The translations under genes and the position numbers were made by a program. This document shows positions 46,307 to 55,300 of a stretch of DNA of 64,000 bases, piece after piece (the stretch's first letter is position 1; each line of letters starts with the position of its first letter). The notes under the pieces are model-generated. The model saw only the letters and a list, made by a program, of their open reading frames with translations, did no database searches and was not told the DNA's origin. This DNA comes from Azospirillum sp. OGB3 (GTDB lineage: Bacteria > Pseudomonadota > Alphaproteobacteria > Azospirillales > Azospirillaceae). The stretch covers positions 363,808 through 427,807 of the forward strand of contig NZ_JACHYN010000005.1 of NCBI RefSeq assembly GCF_014192915.1, written 5' to 3'.

Positions 46307-47150
46307 GGTTCCGTTGCAAAGTTTGCCGGCGGGCGGAGATCGGGTAAAACCCGGCTGCTTTCGGCGGCTGGGGTGAGACGGTGATGCGCAGCGGGAAGAG
46401 CCCGTTCAAGGGCCGGCAGTTCACGGCGGCGGTGATCTTTATGGGCGGTGCGCTGGTACCTGCAATTTCCGATCAGCTACCGGGATCTGGAACGGATGCT
46501 GGCCGACCGCGGCGTAACGGTCGATCACACCACCCTCTACCGCTGGATCCAGGCCTATGCGCCGGAGCTGGACAAGCGCCTCCGGCCGCACCTGCGCACG
46601 ACGGCCGGCTCCTGGCGGGTGGACGAGACGTACGTGAAGGTGAAGGGCCGGTGGATGTACCTGTACCGCGCCGTCGATGCGCGCGGGCAGACCATCGACT
46701 TCCTGCTCAGCGCCAAGCGCGATGCCGCCACCGCCCGGCGCTTCTTCCGCAAGGCGCTGAAGCAGGCGCACACGGTGAACCCGCGCACCGTGACCGTGGA
46801 CAAGAACGCCGCCTATCCGAGCGCGACCAAGGCGATGAAGAAGAGCGGCGAGCTCTGGCAGTTCACCAAGCTGCGCCAAGTCAAGTACCTGAACAACATC
46901 GTTGAACAGGATTACCGACGGATCAAGCGGCTGGTCCGGCCGGGGCTCGGGTTCAAGGGCTTCCACACCGCGCGCCGGACGATCGCCGGCTACGAGATCC
47001 TGGCGATGGTGCGCAAGGGGCAGGTCGCCGCCATTCCCGCCAACGACATGCCCGCCCAGGCGACCTTCATCGCCAGCCTGTTCGGTGTTGCCGCCTGAAG
47101 TTGCTGAACCGGAGGCGCGATCATCCCAGGCCAGACTTTGCAACAGAACC
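46307..47150 (+). mobile_element. IS6-family insertion sequence (844 bp)
   Basis: Terminal inverted repeats are visible: GGTTCCGTTGCAAAGTTTGC at the left and, read inwards from the right end, GGTTCTGTTGCAAAGTCTGG. The GTTGCAAA core is typical of IS6/IS26 ends. Length fits the family. The flanking 8-bp sequences (46299-46306 and 47151-47158) differ, so no target duplication is preserved, and both flanks are remnants of other IS elements. Confidence 0.88.
46384..47098 (+). pseudogene. IS6-family transposase with N-terminal frameshift
   Basis: The reading begins MRSGKSPFKGRQFTAAVIF in one frame, then needs a -1 correction near 46440 (one extra A in ATCTTTATGGGC) to continue as VRWYLQFPISYRDLERMLAD. 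From 46448 the remaining 216 residues are intact and contain the DDE triad: Asp in WRVDETYVKVKG, Asp in VTVDKNAAYP and Glu in NNIVEQDYRRIK. Without the frameshift it would be a standard ~237-residue transposase. Translation from an internal start could still yield the catalytic domain but would lack the zinc-finger-like N-terminus. Confidence 0.8.
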
Positions 47151-47776
47151 ACCGCAAGCGGGTCCGCCGCCTGATGCTGCGGATGGGGCTGCAGGCGGTC
47201 TACCAGCGCCCGAAGACGAGCGTGCCGCATCCGGAGCACAAGATCTGGCCGTAACTGCTGCGCGACCTGTCCATCGACCGGCCCAACCAGGTGTGGTGCA
47301 CCGATATCACGTACATTCCCATGCGTCGCGGCTTCCTGTACCTGGTAGCGGTGATGGACTGGGCCTCGCGCCGGGTGCTGGCGTGGCGGCTATCGAACAC
47401 CATGGACGTCGAGTTCTGCATCGAGGCCGTGGAGGAGGCGATGGCGCGCTACGGCCGGCCGGACATCTTCAACACCGATTAGGGCAGCCAGTTCACCAGC
47501 CCGCGCTTCACCGGCCTCTTGACCGCAGCCGGCATTCGGGTGTCGATGGACGGGCGCGGCCGGTGGATGGACAACGTGTTCATCGAGCGGCTGTGGCGAT
47601 CGATGAAATACGAGTGCGTCTACCTCCACGCCTTCGAGACAGGCAGCGAGGCCAGGGCCGGAATCGGCCGGTGGATCGACTACTACAACGCCGACCGACC
47701 GCACTCCGCGCTCGGCGGCAAAACACCGGATGAGGCCTACGAGGGCACACCGGACCGGATCAGATTGGCGGCATGA
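47151..47776 (+). pseudogene. IS3-family transposase orfB remnant with two nonsense codons
   Basis: The plus-strand reading RKRVRRLMLRMGLQAVYQRP then NQVWCTDITYIPMRRGFLYL and DNVFIERLWRSMKYE is an IS3 orfB integrase catalytic domain with all three DDE positions. Two in-frame stops interrupt it: TAA at 47252-47254 (where KIYPYLL-type proteins have Tyr) and TAG at 47480-47482 (in place of Gln in TDQGSQF). The 5' part and orfA are missing because the IS6 element abuts at 47150. Confidence 0.85.
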
Positions 47777-47837
47777 CAAAAACCTGAACCAAGCTTATCC
47801 CAGCCGCAATTCTGTCCGGGAAACGGGGACCAGCTCA
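47151..47837 (+). mobile_element. Truncated IS3-family element, right end
   Basis: The orfB relic is followed by a right terminal region ending about 47837 (TGTCCGGGAAACGGGGACCA then GCTCA), typical of IS3-group ends that begin TGAGCTGGTCCCCG when read inwards. The left end was lost to the IS6 insertion or an associated deletion. The element sits inside the DUF2817 gene. Confidence 0.7.
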
Positions 47838-48004
47838 GCGTCGCGGGGACCGAGCCAAGCAACGTCCGTCGCAAGAGCCTCACCACTCGGTCCGCGATGC
47901 CGATTGTTCACATGTTCGATGTCGGCTTTGACCGCCGCCGCCGCTTCCAGGAACTTGGTTCGCGCTTCCTCGTAACTGGCCGCAAAACTTTCAGAAGCAT
48001 CCAT
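47838..48004 (-). pseudogene. DUF2817 (M14-like peptidase) gene, 5' fragment cut by IS3
   Basis: The first ~55 codons survive: MDASESFAASYEEARTKFLE and later GPSGEALATDVAWLGPRDAE. These match the N-terminus of DUF2817 proteins, relatives of M14 carboxypeptidases, just before the usual SGTHGVEG zinc-site region. The start has a strong AAGGAGGCGGGG ribosome site. The coding sequence ends at the IS3 terminus, so the protein is lost. It is the only obvious peptidase fragment next to the peptidase-rich operon and may once have been its distal gene. Confidence 0.72.
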
Positions 48005-48101
48005 TCCCCGCCTCCTTGTGTCCGAACATTCTGGCTCTGACGATCATCCGCACGGACATCCCCGGAGCGGAGATCGCAGCGGCTTAAACGCAACCGCGGC
48101 C

Positions 48102-51100
48102 TCACACCTCGGCATAGTCCCGCGCGCTTGAAACCACGGCTCGGCCCTTCGTGAAGTCGGCCACAGTCACCTCGGGGACGCTCCGCCGCAGCGGATCAAG
48201 CGAGAATGTGGCCTCCGGTTCGCTCAGAGCCCAATCCTCGTCAAAGATGTTCGCAAAGTAGCCAGCAATGCCCGCGTGTTCGACGAGAAGGCTGGCCTCG
48301 CGGTTCGACTGAATGCCGGTGGTCGACCAGTTCTGCGAGCCGATCAGAACCCTCCTCTCGTCGACGACGATCAGCTTGTTGTGGCAATGCACGAAATGCC
48401 GGGCCGACAAAAAGCGGAAGTTGTCGTCGAAATCCAGCTTAAACTCCGCCATGGAATCGAGGAATTTCTGCCTCTTCTCACCGTAAAGATATTTGGGAGA
48501 AACGATGATCTGGACGGAAAGCTCCGGATGGTCGTTCCGGACCTTCTGAATGGTCCGCAGCATGGCGTCCACCGTGGATTGTCCGCCTCGAATGTATTGC
48601 TGCTCGATGCGGATGCTGCGGACGGCGGAGCCGAGAAAGGCCTCGAGCGTCTCCTCGAAGTTCTCCGGGGTCACGACCGGAGTGATTGCCACCGGCTCCC
48701 CCGGCGTGACGGTCAGGCTCGGAAAGAGCTTGGTCGGGGGGTTGGACGGCGCCGCTTCGAAAAACAGCGATGCCGCCGATCCCGGGGCAGCAAGAACGGC
48801 CGCCGGGGCGCTTTCCGCCGCCGCGCTCTCCGGCGGCAGGCCTTCCGACAGCCGCATGTCCCGCGCGACGAGCGCCGCAAAGAAGTCGGCGAGTTCCCGC
48901 GAATGCACAGCAACGCCCATGTCGCGGTTGCCGGTCTCGAACCGCCCAACGACAACGCCGTCGCCCTCGTTGAACGGGATGCTGTTTTCCGACCAATTGC
49001 CGCTCTGGATCATGACGATCTCGCCGTCAACGACGATGATCTTTTCATGAGCGTTGCCAAAGTAAGCGTTCGGGTGGCCGGCCGAACTCGAGGGCGCCCT
49101 GACGCAACGCGCGCCAAGTCTGCCGAGCTCGGCGAACAGGTTCGGGTCGTCTGCGTCGTTGGTGTCGAGCATCAGCGACACGCTGACGCCGCGCCGCAAC
49201 GCCCGTTTCAGAAGCTCCTTCATGTAGCCGGCGCTGAAGTCGTAGAGGCCGATCACGATCGACTGCCGGGCGCTGTCGATAAGCCTGCTCGTGACGGCGT
49301 AGGTCGAGTCCGGCGATGCGTAGGCCATGATCCGGCCGGAGACGTAGCGCGTCCGAAGCTGCTCTGGTGGCAGCTTCGGGTAGGGAACGAGGAACGGCGG
49401 CGCGGCCCCCTCGGTCAATTCGATGTCGAGCCTACGCCGGAGCGCCTCCGGCAGGTCCGCGAGCGTCCGCTCGGCGGCCCCCGCACCGCCGGCCGCCGGG
49501 GTGGCCGCGGCCATGGGCGTGGCGGGCAATGGCGCGCGGCTGCACGGCGGCTGCGCTGCCAACGGGGACGGCGCTGCCGCCGCGGCCACAACGGGGGCCG
49601 GCGCGCGCACGCGGCAACCCGACAGCGGAGCGGTGGTGGCTTGGCCGAAACGAGTCGCGAGGCCTTCAAGCTTGATGGTGACGAAATCCACGATCTGTGC
49701 GCCGAACTCAATGGGGCGGCCGGCGATCGTTATGTCGCTCACGGTGTAGCCCCGGTCCGGCGGCACTTCGAACACCGCGCGCACGAAATGTTCGTCGCTG
49801 CCCCGCACGTAGCGCCAGAACTCGCGCGGATCGGCACCGTCGGGCGTCCGCCAGCCGACCGGGTTGAAGCCTTCGAAATAGAGGCCAACGGGGTTGTTGA
49901 GGGTGATCTCCGCTCTCTGCCGGGCGAGCGCGTTGACCTGCTCGCCGATGTACGGATCGCTGTTGCGGCCCGGTTCCCCGTAAGCCGAGCAGAGGATCAA
50001 TTCCTGCGCGCCGGACAGTTCCACGCCACTCTTGATCCGGCGGATCGTGGCGGCGGCGCCAAGCTCAATTTCCGCCCGCAGCGAATTCGCCCGCTGGATC
50101 AGGTGCATGGCACCGTCCGTGGTGGTGCGGTTGAAGCGGTTCTGGCGGTTGTAGCGCCCCCCGAGGAACAGATCCTCCCGTTTGACCCGGGGGGAGACAA
50201 ATTCTCGGTACAGGTCCACCACCTTGTCCGGGTTGAGCGTGGCAAGCACCTCCCAGTACTCCGGCCCTTCGCAGGTGAAGGAGACGTGGAGGATCTTGCC
50301 GCTCGCCGGATCGTGGCTGACGGACCACTCACAGTATTCGTCCTGGAGGTTGCGGTCACCGTCGGCCACCCGCCATCGCTGTTTGTCGCTCAAAGCCCGG
50401 CTTTTCACCTGGCGCGGAAAGGCGTTCCAGGAGATGGTGGCCACCCGTGCATCGGCGGCGGGCGGGTTGGTCAACGCGTTGAAGAACTGGGGACGCGGTC
50501 CGTCGTTTTCCTCCGGCACACCGGCACGCGCCTCGTCCAGCCACCCCGAGATGAGCTGGCTCCACTGGTCCTTCTCATCGTCACGGAAGTCGTTCAGAAA
50601 GCCTGGAGGGTCGAAGCGCTGCACGGGCGGCCTCCTCTCACTCAATGGTTGATCCTGCAAGGCGCATGGGACCGTTGTGATCGTCTCGACGCGCCCGGTT
50701 TCGGTCATCCGCAAGGCGGGTGCGTCCGCGGGAATGTTCGTGCGCGGTGTCGTCAGCGTGAATTCGGCCAGCGGCCGACACCGGAAGCGGCGCCGGCGAT
50801 GCTCGGCCAAGCGGAACCAGCCGTCGACCACGGTCGCATCGACCATGCCGGCGCGGAGCGCCTGGAAGTACGCGGTGATTCGGGCGATGAACGCGGCTTC
50901 GTGATGTTCTGTGGTCCAATTCGCCAGGAATTCGCGCTCGGGACTGCCGGGCTGTCCGGCGCCGTCGGAGCCGGTGGCGACGGCCGTCTCCAGCGCCGCG
51001 ACGACCTGCGTCTCGAGCTGCCGCGCCGGGTCGGAACCGCCGACCGCGTCCGGAATATAGCGCAAAAGCGCGGCGCGGCGCGGCGAGAACACCGGGTTTG

Positions 51101-52319
51101 GGAAGTCCACCATGGCGAGACACGCGACGAAGCGCGGGCCGAGCAGACCCGCCTGCACCATCTCATCGACGAGCTGTGTATCCTCGAACGCCGGCTCCGG
51201 CGTGAGAAAGGCGAAGTGCGTGTCGCCGTCGATTCTGATGGCGCCGTCCGACCGATGGACGCCGTAACGAGTTAGGCACTGGAGGTAGAGCGCGCCCGGA
51301 ATCGCGATGTCGGCGACGGCGGGGTCGCCCGGCACTAGCCCGAGTGTGTCGAACAGCGTGTCCCGGTTGATGAAGAACGACAGCGGCGGCCGCAGGATGG
51401 AGGCGTCGTTCAAAAGGTGGCTGGCCGTCTCCGAAGTCGTGAGATTGACCGTGGTGTCGGAGACCGCCTGGCGCAGGAAGTCGCCCACCTGCCGCCAGAC
51501 GCCATCGGGGCCGACCGCTTTGCGCACGCGAGCGGCGTTCCAGCGCCGGATGCCCGGCTTCACCACCTCGGTTTCGAGCCGCTCGGCGGTCACGCGCGCT
51601 GTGAACAGCGGATCGTCGCGAAGAGGATCGTCCGGGGCCAGCGCATCGTTGTTGATGCCCGCCTGCGGCGCGTGCCAGTGCTGCCAGGGCGAGCGCAGCT
51701 CCTTCATCACCAGCGAGCCGTTCACATGGCTGTCGAACGGGCCGTGCCCCCGCGTCGGGGGCGCCAGGGCGTGCGGCGACGCTCCCGCCCAGAAAAAGGT
51801 GCCGCGCAGGCGCTCGTAGTAGTGGAAAACCTCGTGGGTGGCGTCCCAGCCGATGACCTGCAGGAAAGCCGGATCGGCGGCCGAGTTCACCACCGTGCTC
51901 GAGGAGATCAACAGCGGAAAGTCGCCGTTGCCGCGCGCGACGGCAAACCGGAAGGACCGCTGCAGCCGGTCGGTTTCGGGAGACCACGGAATGTGGCCGC
52001 CGTCGGCCACCAGGAAAACCAGCTGGTCGGGCAGTGCCGACGCGGTGCCGTCGAGCGCATCGACCGCAGCGAGGACCGCGCGCAAGCTCAGCGGGAAGGG
52101 CTGCCCCGAGCGCAGCAGCCGGCCAAACGGATCGTCGAGGTCCGGCAGCTCGTCGGTTGTGATTGGCCGCGGCTTCATGTCGAGGCCCCCGATGCGCCGG
52201 TAGAGAACGTTCGGCTGTGGCAGCGCCGTCGCATCGGGGGCCGCGTCGCTGAGGGCGTCGCAGCCCCCGTAGGGATAATTGCGCGTCGGGAAGCGCTGCT
52301 GCTCGCGATGAAGGGTCAT
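48102..52319 (-). CDS. Large unknown domain fused to C-terminal phospholipase D (two HKD motifs)
   Basis: About 1,405 residues, no signal peptide. The first ~870 residues belong to no family I recognise; they contain HEVFHYYERLRGTFFWAG, FFINRDTLFDTLGLVPGD and CEWSVSHDPASGKILHVSFT. An Ala/Pro-rich linker follows (about 900-945). The last ~430 residues are a phospholipase D/nuclease domain with HEKIIVVDGEIVMIQSGNWS (about 1,090) and HNKLIVVDERRVLIGSQNWS (about 1,311), both complete HxKxxxxD motifs. The domain could hydrolyse phosphodiesters in lipids or nucleic acid. The start is uncertain: 52319 (MTLHREQQRF) is chosen, with 52367 and 52451 possible; none has a strong ribosome site. It is the last gene of the five-gene minus-strand cluster. 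Confidence 0.8.
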   Translation of the reverse strand: MTLHREQQRFPTRNYPYGGCDALSDAAPDATALPQPNVLYRRIGGLDMKPRPITTDELPDLDDPFGRLLRSGQPFPLSLRAVLAAVDALDGTASALPDQLVFLVADGGHIPWSPETDRLQRSFRFAVARGNGDFPLLISSSTVVNSAADPAFLQVIGWDATHEVFHYYERLRGTFFWAGASPHALAPPTRGHGPFDSHVNGSLVMKELRSPWQHWHAPQAGINNDALAPDDPLRDDPLFTARVTAERLETEVVKPGIRRWNAARVRKAVGPDGVWRQVGDFLRQAVSDTTVNLTTSETASHLLNDASILRPPLSFFINRDTLFDTLGLVPGDPAVADIAIPGALYLQCLTRYGVHRSDGAIRIDGDTHFAFLTPEPAFEDTQLVDEMVQAGLLGPRFVACLAMVDFPNPVFSPRRAALLRYIPDAVGGSDPARQLETQVVAALETAVATGSDGAGQPGSPEREFLANWTTEHHEAAFIARITAYFQALRAGMVDATVVDGWFRLAEHRRRRFRCRPLAEFTLTTPRTNIPADAPALRMTETGRVETITTVPCALQDQPLSERRPPVQRFDPPGFLNDFRDDEKDQWSQLISGWLDEARAGVPEENDGPRPQFFNALTNPPAADARVATISWNAFPRQVKSRALSDKQRWRVADGDRNLQDEYCEWSVSHDPASGKILHVSFTCEGPEYWEVLATLNPDKVVDLYREFVSPRVKREDLFLGGRYNRQNRFNRTTTDGAMHLIQRANSLRAEIELGAAATIRRIKSGVELSGAQELILCSAYGEPGRNSDPYIGEQVNALARQRAEITLNNPVGLYFEGFNPVGWRTPDGADPREFWRYVRGSDEHFVRAVFEVPPDRGYTVSDITIAGRPIEFGAQIVDFVTIKLEGLATRFGQATTAPLSGCRVRAPAPVVAAAAAPSPLAAQPPCSRAPLPATPMAAATPAAGGAGAAERTLADLPEALRRRLDIELTEGAAPPFLVPYPKLPPEQLRTRYVSGRIMAYASPDSTYAVTSRLIDSARQSIVIGLYDFSAGYMKELLKRALRRGVSVSLMLDTNDADDPNLFAELGRLGARCVRAPSSSAGHPNAYFGNAHEKIIVVDGEIVMIQSGNWSENSIPFNEGDGVVVGRFETGNRDMGVAVHSRELADFFAALVARDMRLSEGLPPESAAAESAPAAVLAAPGSAASLFFEAAPSNPPTKLFPSLTVTPGEPVAITPVVTPENFEETLEAFLGSAVRSIRIEQQYIRGGQSTVDAMLRTIQKVRNDHPELSVQIIVSPKYLYGEKRQKFLDSMAEFKLDFDDNFRFLSARHFVHCHNKLIVVDERRVLIGSQNWSTTGIQSNREASLLVEHAGIAGYFANIFDEDWALSEPEATFSLDPLRRSVPEVTVADFTKGRAVVSSARDYAEV

Positions 52320-52398
52320 GGCGCGGCACCCGGTCGCACCGATTGGCGGGCCACCAGCCACGCCCATCCGGGGGAGACGGCCGACCACCGACCGGCCG

Positions 52399-55300
52399 TC
52401 ATGACACGGTCCCCTTGTACAAGGCGACCTGTTCGGGATTCTCTCGTTCAAAGCCGACGAGCTTCAACCGCGCCCCAATGCGCACGCTCGGCTGCAGCGT
52501 GGCGACTCCCGCCGTATCGGTGGTCAGATCGACCGAGGCCAGCGGGCGGTCATCAATGAAGAAGTCCAGCCGATCGAGCCCCCGGGTGGTGATCGCGACG
52601 CACTTGTTCGCCGGATTCCCCGGGTCGGAAGCGCCTACCGTGAGCTTGATGCCACGCGGTTTGAGCGTCAGCAACAGGTCGGCAGCGTCCGCCAGCAGGT
52701 CGGGGTCGCCGTGCATCACATCCGCGCGCGTGACTTTGTGGATGTGGTCGGGAACGACTCCGAAATCCTCCAGCAATGCCCCGGCGCGCTGTTTGACCCG
52801 GAGACACTGGCGCACGGCCACGCGCATTCCGGCTTGGTTGGGGAGCGGTTTCAACCCCCAGCCGAACGGCAGCACCGCGGTGAGCAGCCAGTGCTCCCAG
52901 ACGTTGGCACCACCCGCGCCGGTGTTGTCGGACACGCCAAGGATCGGGCCGATCCTGTGATCCTGGAACCCGGCGGAGAAAATGTCGGTTGCGGAGTAGC
53001 AGTTGCCGTCGACGATGAGCACGACCGGGCCGTAGTAGCATTGCCCGATCGCGTTGCAGCTCGCGGGATCCGTGACGGGAAAGGCGTGCGAATAGACCGA
53101 GCCAGTCTCCACCGCTTCGTCGAGCGAAGATTGCCAGAGGTGCAGCGGGATTTGTGATGTCGCGGGATTGTTGTGGCAGAGATCCACCGTTCCAGGGGTC
53201 ACCACAAACAGCATCCGCTCCGGTTCGATCTCGACCGGAGACAAGGTTTGCAGCAGCCGCTCCGCCGCCCAGATGTGGCCACCCCCATTTCCGCGCACGT
53301 CAAGGATGAGCCCCGTCTCCGGAATTTGGCCGAGCAGGCGGATGAACTCGTCAATGAATCCGTCCGGGTTGTCGACGTAAAAGGTGCGGATGCAGATGTG
53401 GCCGAACCTGTGCCCCTTGACCGTGAGGGAGCGGGCGCGAAAGGCCGCGTTCCATGGCACGCGCACCTTAATCTCGTCCGCGCCGGCCGTCTCTCCGGCC
53501 GATTCGGGGGAGGCGCTGCTGCGGGTGCCACATATCTCCTGCCCGTCGGCGGCGTCCTGCAGCACGCGCAAGATGTCGGGCTCGAAGAGAAGCTGGCGTG
53601 CCTCCCGCACGGCGTCGGCCGTGACATCAAGGCCCAGCGCCCCCGCCAAAGCGAGATTGGCGCGGGGCTGCGGGGTGCTTGCTGGGCTTGGCGCAGCGGC
53701 CTTCGGCGGTTCGAAGATCAGGTCGGCCGATCGGGCGATGCTTTCGCGGCTGAGGTCGAGCGACGACTGCGCGTGGCGCGCATGGACGGGTGGTGTGGCC
53801 GCCCGGCTCGGTGGCGTTCCTGCCGCCACGGTGGCCTGGACCTGCGCGACCGTTGCTGGGGCGTAGCGCACGAACCAGGATTGGCGCATCGAGACCCGGG
53901 CGGCGGGGTCGTCCGCGACCGTCCCGGGCGGGACGAATTCCAGATCAACGAAGTCGGCGTCCGGCGGCAGCGCAGTGTTCATTGGGCGGATGGTGAGCGA
54001 GCTGACGCCGCGCGCGTGACGCGCCGCCTCGTTGCTCCCCGCGGTCTGATCGGCGTTGGCAAGCACCGCGCGCTCGATTGCCATGCCATTCCAGTTGAGG
54101 AGCTCGACGCCGGGTCCGAAAGCCGCAGCGGCGAACCGGTAGCCGGGCGTCACGCGTGTTACCAGATAACGCCGGCAGTTCGCCTCGTAGAAAGGCGCGA
54201 CCTCGAAGGGCAGGTAGGCGATGTAGTCGCGGTAGGGGCGCGGCAGTAGATAATTGGTGTGGAGGTCGCGGACCGAATTGAAGATTTGAGTCAGTGTGTT
54301 GTGGAAGGCCAGCTCGTCCCGCTGCCCGGCCGGGATGTCGGCCTGCTGTTGCAATTGCTGTTGAAGGCGCCGCTGCAGCACCCGCAGGCGCTGGATGGGG
54401 CGGACGGCGTGAATGGCCTCTTTGAGGGGGCGGTGGACGTAAAAGTTGTCGAGCATCTTGATCGCCTGCTCGACGATGAGAATGCGGTCCTGCTGCGTCA
54501 GTGTGCCCTCGACGCTTTCCCGGAACCGCCGCAGCGTCTGGTCGCCGGCGGGGGGCAGTTCGTCCTCCGGAGCGGCAGACGCATCGGCGGCCGTGGCCTC
54601 AGGGGCTGCCGACGGCCAGACGAGGGGGCCGCGCGGATCGTCCGGCAGCACCAATTGGCGCTGGCGTCGGCGCACGCCATGCGTGGCCCTCGAGCCGCCC
54701 GGTTCGGGAGAAGCTTCCGCGCCGGGTGTGTGCGGCACCGGCGAAGGAGTGATCTCGCCCCGCCTCCTCAACGCTTCGGCGACCGCGGCTTCCGTGTTCA
54801 GGAAGACGCCGACCGGCTTGCCGGGATCCTCGAGGAGCGGCATGCCCGTGCCGGCCAGGATGTCGCGCACGTCAGCGTGGGAGAGGCCAGGGTTGACCGA
54901 CAGCATGAGCGCGATCGTGCCCGCGACCTTCGGGGTGGCGCCGGAGGTGCCGCCGAAGCCGTTTCGGTAAGCGTTGTCGGCTGCCTGTCCGCAGGTCAGG
55001 TCGTGCGCTGGATCGCCCGGCGCCGAGACGACCACACGCCTTCCATAATTGCTGAAAAATGCCCGCTTGTTGCTGTCGAGGGCGTAGGCGGTGGCTCCGA
55101 CGAGAATCGAGCCGGTCGGATCGAACGGGTCGCCGGCGTCGGTCCTGTCGGCCGGGCGATCCCCGTTCCCGGCAGCGACACACACCACGCACCCGTCGGC
55201 GATGGCGGCCCGGACGGCCCGGTGCACCACGGGAATCTGCTCGTAGTTGCCGCCAGTGGCGGTTTGCACCTCGAGTATGATCACCTTGCGCCGTCCACTG

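Noticed and set aside
46307..47150. An active IS6 insertion with target duplication
   Set aside because: Flanking octamers differ, both neighbours are other IS fragments, and the transposase has a frameshift.
48276..51275. A 999-codon plus-strand frame opposite the PLD fusion gene
   Set aside because: It is antisense to a gene with two complete HKD motifs; the translated product has no recognisable features and reflects GC-rich third positions.
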